The notes beneath the pieces are model-generated. The model was not told the origin of the DNA, made no database searches, and was given only the letters and a program-made list of their open reading frames with translations. A stretch of DNA of 6,949 nt, from assembly GCA_019307805.1 (NCBI GenBank), contig JAFDIX010000161.1, forward strand, positions 1 through 6,949. The letters run 5' to 3'. Below are positions 1-5,472 of this stretch, one piece after another (the stretch's first letter is position 1; every line of letters starts with the position of its first letter). The stretch comes from Deltaproteobacteria bacterium. Its GTDB lineage: Bacteria; Desulfobacterota; DSM-4660; Desulfatiglandales; HGW-15. The position numbers were made by a program, and so were the translations under genes.

Positions 1-718
1 TATATTCCATGGTCGCCGCTGAAAAGGCCCTTGGAGGAGTCAACCTTTTCCTTGATGACCTCTGCCGGAATCAGCATGAAGGGCGATCCCCCCTTTGATG
101 TAAAGCGGGAAATCCGAGAACCCACGTGGGGTGATCCAACCAGCAGGAATATCCCCAGACATGCCTCTCAGGAAGATATCGAGGTCAACCATCTCCATAT
201 CAACACAACCTACATAAAACAGGATATGAATGTGATCCTCCCTTTGACGCGATTCCAGGAATTTGAAGAGGAGGGCGTCATCGGAAGACTGGCCCCCACA
301 TGCTACTCGTTCTATGGATTTCAGTTAAACCCAAAGGAGTTGATCGAGCAAACCATGCCAAAAGTGGCCTCCCGGATGAAAAAAGAGGCCGTGGAGGCGG
401 TTCTTCTCACTCCTGCCTGACCCCTGTGTTGCCGGTCCGTGGGACTGGTCGCACGATTCCTGGAAGAATACGGTCTCTCAATATCCCTATGGCAGGCCCG
501 TGGGCGAGGTCAACGATATTGAGGGACAAAGAAAGGTGCTGTTGGAGGCGCTATCCGTATTTGAAAAGGCACAAGAGCCGGGGCAAGTTTTTCACCTTCC
601 TTACACATGGCCCGAGGAGCCAAAGAACACAAAATGGCATCCACCTGGGATTTCCCCCATAGTAAAGTTACAGTTGGAAGAGATAAAAAAGGCAGGAGCA
701 AAGGCAAGAGCGAAGTGA
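1..718 (+). CDS. GrdB/PrdB-like (glycine/betaine/sarcosine/D-proline reductase family) selenoprotein; 5' partial, UGA = Sec, internal frameshift
   Basis: The frame is open from base 1 and reads YIPWSPLKRPLEES..., so the gene begins left of the window and the TTG at 31 is not a credible start. The visible part carries family landmarks: AGISMKGDPPFD, W-GDP, an IPR-ASQEDIEV-HLHI block, then EEGVIGRLAPTCYSFYGF and EAVLLTPA. The frame meets TGA at 418-420 (visible residue 140) and continues P-L-C-C-R-S-V-G-L-V-A-R-F-L-E-E-Y-G, which gives the U-P-x-C motif of selenocysteine members of the PrdB/GrdB family. A SECIS-like hairpin follows. The Sec frame then stops at 520-522. Family-like sequence (QYPYGRPVGEVND..., LPYTWPEEP) continues in the +2 frame from about 479 to the TGA at 716-718. 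The family normally has about 22 more residues (a PPRALFV-type stretch) at this junction, so a deletion with frameshift is likely. Characterised family members are reductases of amino-acid-type substrates. The substrate of this shorter stand-alone group is unknown to me. It may be a pseudogene. Confidence 0.8.
418..420 (+). other. UGA codon predicted to encode selenocysteine
   Basis: This TGA interrupts an otherwise continuous conserved frame. Residues before it (VLLTPA) and after it (PLCCRSVGLVARFLEE) both match the expected active-site surroundings of PrdB/GrdB-like selenoproteins, where Sec sits in T-P-x-U-P-x-C. A gene caller using the standard code ends the protein here and loses the catalytic residue. 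Incorporation needs selA, selB, selC and selD, none of which is in the window. Confidence 0.82.
426..454 (+). promoter_or_regulatory. bacterial SECIS-like hairpin
   Basis: Bases 426-438 pair with 442-454 over 13 positions with one mismatch (T430/C450) and a few G-U pairs. The top seven pairs (432-438 with 442-448) are uninterrupted, and the loop is GTG at 439-441. The loop starts 18 nt after the TGA and its first bases are G-U. This agrees with what I recall of bacterial SECIS elements, in which a stem-loop just downstream of the UGA exposes a G (often GU) in the apical loop for SelB. Folding was done by eye. Confidence 0.7.
473..502 (+). other. frameshift/deletion junction in the selenoprotein gene
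   Basis: Up to about 475 the frame of position 1 carries family sequence (ARFLEEYG). From about 479 the frame of position 500 carries it (QYPYGRPVG). Family members usually have about 22 residues between these blocks (beta strand, helix, then PPRALFV). The simplest reading is loss of roughly 65 nt, not a multiple of three. The downstream frame stays open and family-like for about 80 codons, so the event is recent or is an assembly error. Confidence 0.6.
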
Positions 719-732
719 GGACCAGCAGGTCC
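719..732 (+). other. small stem-loop after the selenoprotein frame
   Basis: Bases 719-723 (GGACC) pair with 728-732 (GGTCC) around an AGCA loop, starting right after the TGA at 716-718. There is no T-run behind it, so it is at best a weak RNA 3' structure and not a confident terminator. Confidence 0.25.
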
Positions 733-743
733 TTATCACTACC

Positions 744-748
744 GGAGG
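744..748 (+). promoter_or_regulatory. Shine-Dalgarno GGAGG
   Basis: GGAGG ends 5 nt before the ATG at 754. It is the best ribosome binding site on the plus strand of this window and the main reason to take the short frame 754-900 seriously. Confidence 0.5.
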
Positions 749-753
749 CGCCA

Positions 754-900
754 ATGGCTCAAGAAACGCCCAAACTTGCTGCGGGGAAAAAACCCTATTG
801 CTATCTACTACATTGTGGTATATATTATTCATGTGTGGTTATGTCCTGTGGGCAAAATAAAAGAAGGGGCGCGCTTAAGGCATGGATAATATTGCGGTAA
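754..900 (+). CDS. short ORF, possibly a degraded CDGSH-type Fe-S peptide
   Basis: A 48-residue frame starts at an ATG with GGAGG 5 nt upstream. The N-terminal half (MAQETPKLAAGKKPY, then G-x-Y-Y-x-C and SCGQNK) resembles the start of small CDGSH iron-sulfur proteins (KxPYxxx...G-x-YxWCxCGxSKNQPFCDGSH). The defining second half, with P-x-C-D-G-S-H, is absent, and an extra four residues separate the cysteines. The frame ends at TAA 898-900, overlapping the next gene by 19 nt. Alternatives are an unrelated small peptide, or a spurious ORF with a chance SD. If it is a CDGSH relic it is non-functional as an Fe-S protein. The resemblance is by eye only. Confidence 0.3.
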   Translation: MAQETPKLAAGKKPYCYLLHCGIYYSCVVMSCGQNKRRGALKAWIILR

Positions 901-1046
901 TTCTTATCATTGTCCTGGCATCGGTCTATGTCGCCAGGCATTTCTATAAAAAAATAGTACCCAAAGACAGAGGCACCTGCGGCCGTGGCTGTTCATCGTG
1001 CGGTTCTGCTGGCACCCCTGGAGGTCCGGAAAAACCTCTACCCTAA
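882..1046 (+). CDS. FeoB-associated Cys-rich membrane protein
   Basis: A 54-residue peptide, too small for most ORF cut-offs. Residues 4-18 (IAVILIIVLASVYVA) form one hydrophobic N-terminal membrane segment, followed by a basic stretch (RHFYKKIVPKDR) and then a cysteine cluster T-C-G-R-G-C-S-S-C-G with Cys33, Cys37 and Cys40. A single helix plus a short cytoplasmic Cys/Gly tail is the plan of the FeoB-associated Cys-rich family, usually found beside ferrous-iron transporters and thought to help iron handling. No feoA or feoB lies in the window, so the link to iron is by family only. A purine-rich AGAAGGGG at 862-869, 12 nt before the ATG at 882, may serve as ribosome binding site. The TAA is at 1044-1046. 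Confidence 0.72.
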   Translation: MDNIAVILIIVLASVYVARHFYKKIVPKDRGTCGRGCSSCGSAGTPGGPEKPLP

Positions 1047-1073
1047 AGCAAGGCGTAAACTGACAAAATCCCC

Positions 1074-1457
1074 ATGAATGTCGAATGGACAAAAAGAGAA
1101 TTGGGATCCGGCAGGCGGGGAAAGGCCTATCGTCTTGATGCGCTCCTGATAAAGCATGATCCTGAAAATATCGACCCGGAAGAGGACCACAGAGAGCATC
1201 TGGCATCCATTGAGGAGCGCTTCCTGAAGAGCAGGGAACTGGGGGTCAGGGCCTTTCATCAGGGGATTTTCTGGGCCCATGCGGACAAAAAACTGGACGC
1301 ACTTGATCTGGGACCCGCCGAGAGAGCTACTATCGAGGAAAAGATCAAAGAAAAAGTTCCCAGGCCGAATAAAGATTGGGAACTTTACTGTGTGAAATGT
1401 ATCCCTGAAATTGAAGGTGAAAAGAAAAGGCCAAAACAGTTTTCTACTCAGGAATGA
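1074..1457 (+). CDS. hypothetical protein, 127 aa, with C-terminal CxxC
   Basis: I do not recognise this protein. It is charged and soluble, with no signal peptide or membrane segment. Residues 34-60 and 70-95 are rich in E, K, R, A and L and look helical. Near the C-terminus W102-E-L-Y-C106-V-K-C109 could be half of a metal site or a redox pair. The ATG at 1074 is the only reasonable start, since an in-frame TAA lies at 1056-1058, but it lacks a clear Shine-Dalgarno. It follows the Cys-rich peptide by 27 nt on the same strand and may be co-transcribed. Its last 14 bp overlap the 3' end of the convergent alcohol dehydrogenase gene. Protein-like composition over the full length supports a real gene. 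Confidence 0.6.
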   Translation: MNVEWTKRELGSGRRGKAYRLDALLIKHDPENIDPEEDHREHLASIEERFLKSRELGVRAFHQGIFWAHADKKLDALDLGPAERATIEEKIKEKVPRPNKDWELYCVKCIPEIEGEKKRPKQFSTQE

Positions 1458-2475
1458 GGACGATCTTCATCCCTTCCTGGTTTTCCACCATGTCAAAGGC
1501 CTTTTTCCAGTCCTCCAGGGCAAACTCATGGGAGACCAGCCGATCCGCCGGAATGATCCCCAGCTCCATGAGTTTGAGTGAACGCCTCCAGGCAAATGTG
1601 CTCTGGGAAAGCGTGCCCTTCACAAAAATCTCCTTAAAGGCAATGGCCTCGAAATTCACCTCAATGGAGCGACCGAAGAGTCCGACCTGGGTGAACTTTC
1701 CCCGCTTGCGCACCATATCCAGGCCCATGGAGACCGCGGGACCGGCCCCTGAGCACTCCAGGACCACATCCGCCCCATAGCCATTGGTCAATTCCCTGAC
1801 CCGTTCCAGGGCATCCTCTTCGTCAATATTAATGGTGTAGGGGATGCCCAGATCTTCGGCCAGTTTCAAACGGCTCTCATCAGAGGATCTCCCGCACACC
1901 ATGACGATGCCCCCTTCTGCCATGGCAATCAGCGCCGCGAAAATCCCGACCGGTCCCGGGCCTGTCACTACGACCAGGTCCCCTGCGGATATCCCGGTCT
2001 GTTCTATGACCCCGTGAAGGCAGCAGGCGATTAATTCCGTACAAGCCCCGGCATTGAAGCTGACATTGTCCGGCAGTTTATGGAGAAAAGTGACGTTGCA
2101 GTACTTGGTAAAACACCCGTTTGCCGAGTATCCCAGGATCTTCCGGTCGGAACACAGGTGGTAGCGTTCTTCCCTGCAAAAGAGGCACTCCCCGCAGATG
2201 TATGTGCTCGGCTCGCCCGTGACACGATCCCCGATCTGAATGTCATCTCCCGCCTCAGAGCCCTTTTCCACCACGACCCCGCTGAACTCATGCCCGACCA
2301 CCACAGGAGGATAGATGGGAATGGCAATATCATCATGAAGGATGTGGAGATCCGAACCGCATATGCCGCTTGCCTTGACCTCTACCTTCACCTGATGGGG
2401 CAAGGGGGGCGTATCTTCCACATCCCGCAATTCCACAAACCCGTCACCCCTGTCATATTTCACAACACCTTTCAT
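1444..2475 (-). CDS. zinc-dependent medium-chain alcohol dehydrogenase (threonine/sorbitol dehydrogenase-like)
   Basis: A full-length 343-aa member of the zinc MDR superfamily. The N-terminal GroES-like domain (about 1-155) holds the catalytic zinc set Cys39 (G-I-C-G-S-D), His62-Glu63 (G-H-E) and probably Glu147, and the structural zinc set Cys94, Cys97, Cys100 and Cys108. The Rossmann domain (about 156-300) has G172-P-G-P-V-G177. The family oxidises alcohols or polyols with NAD(P)+, and the order of motifs fits the threonine 3-dehydrogenase/sorbitol/butanediol dehydrogenase branch. The substrate cannot be assigned. The second Rossmann strand ends in C194-G-R-S-S instead of the usual Asp, so NADP+ use is possible. 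The start ATG (complement of 2473-2475) has a purine-rich GGGGGGAG two bases upstream, only 9 nt after the stop of the upstream FAD/Fe-S gene, indicating one operon. The stop is TAG at 1444-1446. Confidence 0.9.
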   Translation of the reverse strand: MKGVVKYDRGDGFVELRDVEDTPPLPHQVKVEVKASGICGSDLHILHDDIAIPIYPPVVVGHEFSGVVVEKGSEAGDDIQIGDRVTGEPSTYICGECLFCREERYHLCSDRKILGYSANGCFTKYCNVTFLHKLPDNVSFNAGACTELIACCLHGVIEQTGISAGDLVVVTGPGPVGIFAALIAMAEGGIVMVCGRSSDESRLKLAEDLGIPYTINIDEEDALERVRELTNGYGADVVLECSGAGPAVSMGLDMVRKRGKFTQVGLFGRSIEVNFEAIAFKEIFVKGTLSQSTFAWRRSLKLMELGIIPADRLVSHEFALEDWKKAFDMVENQEGMKIVLIPE

Positions 2476-2477
2476 GG

Positions 2478-2485
2478 CTCCCCCC
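2478..2485 (-). promoter_or_regulatory. Shine-Dalgarno of the alcohol dehydrogenase gene
   Basis: On the minus strand GGGGGGAG overlaps the G of the upstream gene's TAG stop and lies 2 nt before the ATG. The spacing is short but the purine run is long. Its position suggests that translation of the second gene is coupled to termination of the first. Confidence 0.55.
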
Positions 2486-5031
2486 TAATTTTTTCCGGAT
2501 TTCTTCAGGGCCTTCCAGAGAAGTTCATTGAGCTCCTTCACCTGGATGGGTTTTCCCTCTGTGGCGGCGGCTGCATTTTTCAATACCATTTCGCAGGTGG
2601 GGCATGCCGTCACCACCATCTCCGCTCCGGTGTCCAGGGCCTCCTGGATTCTCTTTGCAGCGATGTCTTTCGACAAGTCGGTGTCGGAAACCAGGATACC
2701 GCCGCCCCCGCCGCAACACCGGGATTGCTCCCGATTGTGCTTCATTTCAACAATCTCGTAACCCAGTTTTTGAATGATTTCCCTTGGCGCATCAAAGAGC
2801 TTGAGCTGCCGGCCCAGATCGCAGGGGTCGTGATAGGTCACCTTGCCCCGGGCCTTTTCAAAGGATACTTCATCCAGCTTCTCGTTGACGGTCTCGACAA
2901 TGTGCTTCATGCGGAACCCGAACTCTTCCTTGAGGAACATGGTGCAGCTCGGGCAGAGGGCAATCATCTCCCGGTCCTCGATATTCTCCAGGAGACGGCT
3001 CCTGTACTCTTCAAAGGACTTTTTGAATCCCAGGGCCACCATGGGAAAACCGCAACAGAGTGATCCGGTGGCCTGGGCCTTTATACCCAGCTTATCCAGG
3101 ATCTTGATGTACCGCTTCGTCTTGTTGGTCCGGGCCCCGTAATTACATCCCACGAACAGGGCCGCATCCCCGTCTGTCTCCGGAAGGGCCAGGTCCTTTT
3201 CCCCAAAGATGTTACCGGTCTTGAGGACATTTTCTACAATGGCCATGTGTTCTTCATAGGCAAAGCCCGCATCCACCAGCTCGGCCCTGGCCGCCCTGAC
3301 CATATCCGGTGTCTTGACGTTGGAAGGACACCGCCTCTCGCAGTCCCCGCAGAGTACGCACTGAAACAGGCGATCTGCCACAGACTTGTCCATCTCCAGT
3401 TCCTTGCTCAAGATGCCATAGGACAGCAGCACCTTTCCCCGGGCAGCGCCCGAATCCCACCCCAGGCTCTTGCAGACGGGACAGACCCCCTTGCAGTATC
3501 CGCACTGGGTGCAGGTGATCATCTCATCGAGCCACCCCTTGAGGTTGGAATCCCCATCCTCCAGTGCCTTCAAAGGGTAGCGGAGTTCCGTGATGAACCC
3601 GTCCTCCCAGTCCATGAGCTTTTTGGGGTTCATGATGTTGTTGGGGTCCAGGACCCTCTTGATGTCCTTCATCACCTCTACGGCAGGCCCTCTCTCCTTG
3701 TGAAAGAACGGGGCCTTGGTAATGCCGATCCCGTGCTCGCCGCTTGTGGTGCCGTCCAGGGCAAGCACCGTGTCATAGACCCGTGTCACCGCTTCTTCCG
3801 CCTGCCTCCAGTGTTCCGGGTTGGTGGGGTCCATGAGCACCTTGGTATGGAGGTTGCCGTCCCCCGCATGCCCGTAGGCCGGGATGTGGATATCGTATTC
3901 ACTGGAGATCTTTTCGAATGCCACCAGTGCCTTGGGCACATTGTAGATGGGAACCGACATGTCATCGGCCAGCATGACCGTAGAAAACTCCTTCTGGAGA
4001 ATACTCAGTGAAGGGATCATCTGCTTTCGTCCCTTCCAGAGCTCGGCCATCTTGGCTTCATCATCGGTGAAATCCACCTGAATGGCCCCGCTCTCCCTGC
4101 ACACCCTGCCTATCAGTTCAATCTCTTCATTGACGATGCCCGGGTGACCGTCCACCTCGATCAGGAGCATGCCCGCACACTCCAGCAGACCCATGCCCGT
4201 CGCCTTGTTCACCGCCTTGATGGGGGTCTCTCCCATGATCTCCATCTGCGACGGGATCAGGCCCTTTGCAATGACATTGGATACGCACTGTCCGGCATTC
4301 TCCAGGTCATCAAAATAGGCCACACAGGCCGCCTTCTTGGGAGCGATGGGGGTCAGCTGAAGGATGACCTCTGTAATGATCCCAAGGGTTCCCTCCATCC
4401 CGCAGAAAAATTTTTCAAACTGGAGCCCCCCGGACTGCTTGGGCGTTTTGGAGCCCGTGTCGATGACCTTTCCGGTGGGAAGAACCACGGTCATGCCGAT
4501 CACGAAATCCCTGGTAGCCCCGTACTTGAGGGCCTTGGCTCCGGATGAGTTGGTGGCCACCATGCCCCCCAGGGTCGCCACCTCGCTGGATGCGGGCCCC
4601 GGAATAAAATACCCGTGGGATTTCAGAGCGGCGTTGAAGTCGTCACAGACCACCCCGGGCTCGGCAATGGCATAGATCCCGTCGATTCGAATATCCTTGA
4701 TCCGATTCATGGCCTGCATGTCCACCACGATCCCACCCACAATGGGGACCACCTGGCCGCAGAGTCCCGTTCCCGCCCCTCTCGGGACGAGGGGGATCTT
4801 CTTTTCATTGGCATATTCAATGATCCCCCTGACCTGCTCTACATTGTGGGGTCTGACCACGGCATCCGGTTTGCGGCGGTGGATGCCCGCGTCAAAGGCA
4901 TACACATAGAGGTCCGCCTGAGAGGTCGTGCAATTCTCCTCCCCCACGATCGCCATGAGCCTGTCAAAGAGCTCCCTGGGGTCCAGGTTTTTTGTCGCGC
5001 TTATCTGGTTTTTTTCAGCTGGTTGCAACAT
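2485..5031 (-). CDS. fused FAD-linked oxidase / Fe-S oxidoreductase (GlcD-GlcF or D-lactate dehydrogenase type)
   Basis: An 848-aa protein combining what are often two subunits. Residues about 55-230 are the FAD-binding domain, with the diphosphate loop PRGAGTGLCG (83-92), GPASSE (145-150) and GGMVATNSSG (155-164). Residues about 235-475 are the FAD-oxidase C-terminal domain, with H388-A-G-D-G-N-L-H and GEHGIG (431-436). Two [4Fe-4S] motifs follow, Cys507/510/513/517 and Cys558/561/564/568, then two CCG (GlcF/HdrD-like) domains: CCG 659-661 with CPSC 693-696, and HDPC 734-737 with CCGGGGG 772-778 and CPTC 810-813. The family oxidises 2-hydroxyacids such as D-lactate or glycolate to 2-oxoacids and passes electrons through the Fe-S part, probably to quinone or another membrane carrier. 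No signal peptide or membrane helix is seen, so it should be cytoplasmic or peripheral. The ATG at 5029-5031 has AGAGG 9 nt upstream. It is first in an operon with the alcohol dehydrogenase. The exact substrate is unknown. Confidence 0.9.
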   Translation of the reverse strand: MLQPAEKNQISATKNLDPRELFDRLMAIVGEENCTTSQADLYVYAFDAGIHRRKPDAVVRPHNVEQVRGIIEYANEKKIPLVPRGAGTGLCGQVVPIVGGIVVDMQAMNRIKDIRIDGIYAIAEPGVVCDDFNAALKSHGYFIPGPASSEVATLGGMVATNSSGAKALKYGATRDFVIGMTVVLPTGKVIDTGSKTPKQSGGLQFEKFFCGMEGTLGIITEVILQLTPIAPKKAACVAYFDDLENAGQCVSNVIAKGLIPSQMEIMGETPIKAVNKATGMGLLECAGMLLIEVDGHPGIVNEEIELIGRVCRESGAIQVDFTDDEAKMAELWKGRKQMIPSLSILQKEFSTVMLADDMSVPIYNVPKALVAFEKISSEYDIHIPAYGHAGDGNLHTKVLMDPTNPEHWRQAEEAVTRVYDTVLALDGTTSGEHGIGITKAPFFHKERGPAVEVMKDIKRVLDPNNIMNPKKLMDWEDGFITELRYPLKALEDGDSNLKGWLDEMITCTQCGYCKGVCPVCKSLGWDSGAARGKVLLSYGILSKELEMDKSVADRLFQCVLCGDCERRCPSNVKTPDMVRAARAELVDAGFAYEEHMAIVENVLKTGNIFGEKDLALPETDGDAALFVGCNYGARTNKTKRYIKILDKLGIKAQATGSLCCGFPMVALGFKKSFEEYRSRLLENIEDREMIALCPSCTMFLKEEFGFRMKHIVETVNEKLDEVSFEKARGKVTYHDPCDLGRQLKLFDAPREIIQKLGYEIVEMKHNREQSRCCGGGGGILVSDTDLSKDIAAKRIQEALDTGAEMVVTACPTCEMVLKNAAAATEGKPIQVKELNELLWKALKKSGKN

Positions 5032-5112
5032 GTACGCTAACCTCTGGTGTTGTGTCCTACATGCAATTTACATAATTAGGACTTGGTTATCCTCCAAGGG
5101 AATAGGATTTGT
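5032..5112 (-). promoter_or_regulatory. probable leader/promoter region of the FAD/Fe-S operon
   Basis: This stretch lies directly upstream of the ATG at 5031 on the minus strand, and the 441-bp gap from the AOR gene suggests a separate promoter. TTGGAG (complement of 5091-5096) could be a -35 box, but no convincing -10 sits at 16-18 nt; the AT-rich TAATTATGTAAATT nearby is only suggestive. A short inverted pair, CTTGG (5083-5087) and CCAAG (5095-5099), could be a half-site for a regulator. Nothing here is firm. Confidence 0.25.
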
Positions 5113-5310
5113 TGAAAATTAATTACCTTATTGAAATTCCAAATAACAAATCCCAAAAAACAAACAAATAACAACACGCGGCGCAAGCGCCTGCGCTCCG
5201 CGTGACCAAAATTCAAAATCCCAAACAAAAACACAATCGTTTTGAACCGGTTTGAAATTTGTGATTTATTTGTCATTTGATGCTTGGAATTTGTAATTTT
5301 AAACCCAAAA
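5113..5310. repeat. AT-rich dispersed-type intergenic repeat with central GC hairpin
   Basis: The non-coding core between the AOR and FAD/Fe-S genes differs sharply from its surroundings. It is rich in runs of the type AAATTCCAAATAACAAAT and ATCCCAAA. The block at 5134-5151 recurs as an imperfect inverted copy at 5268-5292 with a 7-nt insertion, and the ATCCCAAA type recurs directly at 5150-5157 and 5218-5225. At the centre is a strong GC-rich hairpin (5175-5204). Such asparagine/lysine/isoleucine-like AT-rich tracts around a GC hairpin resemble intergenic repeats I have seen in environmental deltaproteobacteria and candidate phyla. No transposase is present. It could be a non-autonomous mobile element or a structured RNA region. 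Only one copy is in the window, so dispersal is inferred. Confidence 0.5.
5175..5204. other. GC-rich hairpin at the centre of the repeat
   Basis: CACGCGG (5175-5181) pairs with CCGCGTG (5198-5204), and after a 2-nt bulge (CT, 5196-5197) CGCA (5182-5185) pairs with TGCG (5192-5195). The loop is AGCGCC. This makes 11 pairs, nearly all G-C, inside AT-rich DNA. There is no adjoining T-run on either strand, so it is not a typical intrinsic terminator. Confidence 0.6.
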
Positions 5311-5335
5311 CTCCAAGGCAGAGCCATCTATCTCT

Positions 5336-5367
5336 GTTCCAGCCCTGATAGCCATGCTTTCTGGAAC
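5336..5367 (-). other. stem-loop downstream of the AOR gene
   Basis: GTTCCAG (5336-5342) pairs with CTGGAAC (5361-5367), seven perfect pairs around an 18-nt loop. It lies about 105 nt past the AOR stop in the direction of transcription. There is no T-run, so it may be an mRNA 3' structure or a regulator site. Confidence 0.35.
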
Positions 5368-5396
5368 CTGACAGATCTTCGTGTTCTACGCAAAGC

Positions 5397-5434
5397 CCCC
5401 TTCACCTTGCCCGCAAAACAGGAAGATGAAGGGG
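5397..5434 (-). terminator. possible terminator-like stem-loop after the AOR gene
   Basis: CCCCTTCA (5397-5404) pairs with TGAAGGGG (5427-5434), eight perfect pairs, and CCT (5405-5407) can pair with AGG (5420-5422) inside. It begins about 38 nt after the AOR stop on the minus strand. The bases that follow in the transcript (GGCTTTGCG) hold only three Ts, so intrinsic termination would be weak. It may instead protect the 3' end of the mRNA. Confidence 0.35.
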
Positions 5435-5472
5435 ACGGCATCGATCATTGATACTTTATCGGGAATAGGAGG

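Noticed and set aside
300..662. A 120-codon plus-strand frame across the UGA region
   Set aside because: It is in a different frame from both the selenoprotein part and its C-terminal part and shows no family-like sequence; it is a shadow.
2080..3063. A long plus-strand frame of 327 codons antisense to the two minus-strand genes
   Set aside because: It spans the junction of two well-supported genes on the other strand, is rich in H, P, G and L as expected for antisense of GC-rich coding DNA, and has no recognisable domain.
3247..4011. A 254-codon plus-strand frame antisense to the FAD/Fe-S gene
   Set aside because: It lies wholly within a gene with intact motifs on the minus strand; its composition is that of an antisense shadow.
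5175..5204. GC hairpin read as an intrinsic terminator
   Set aside because: Neither strand has a T-run directly after the stem, and it sits symmetrically at the centre of the repeat.
5113..5310. CRISPR array
   Set aside because: The repeated blocks are imperfect, irregularly spaced and partly inverted; there are no uniform repeats with unique spacers and no cas genes.
5076..5327. An 83-codon minus-strand frame between AOR and the FAD/Fe-S gene
   Set aside because: Its low-complexity N/K/I/F/L content is the translation of the AT-rich repeat and its hairpin; it has no good ribosome binding site.
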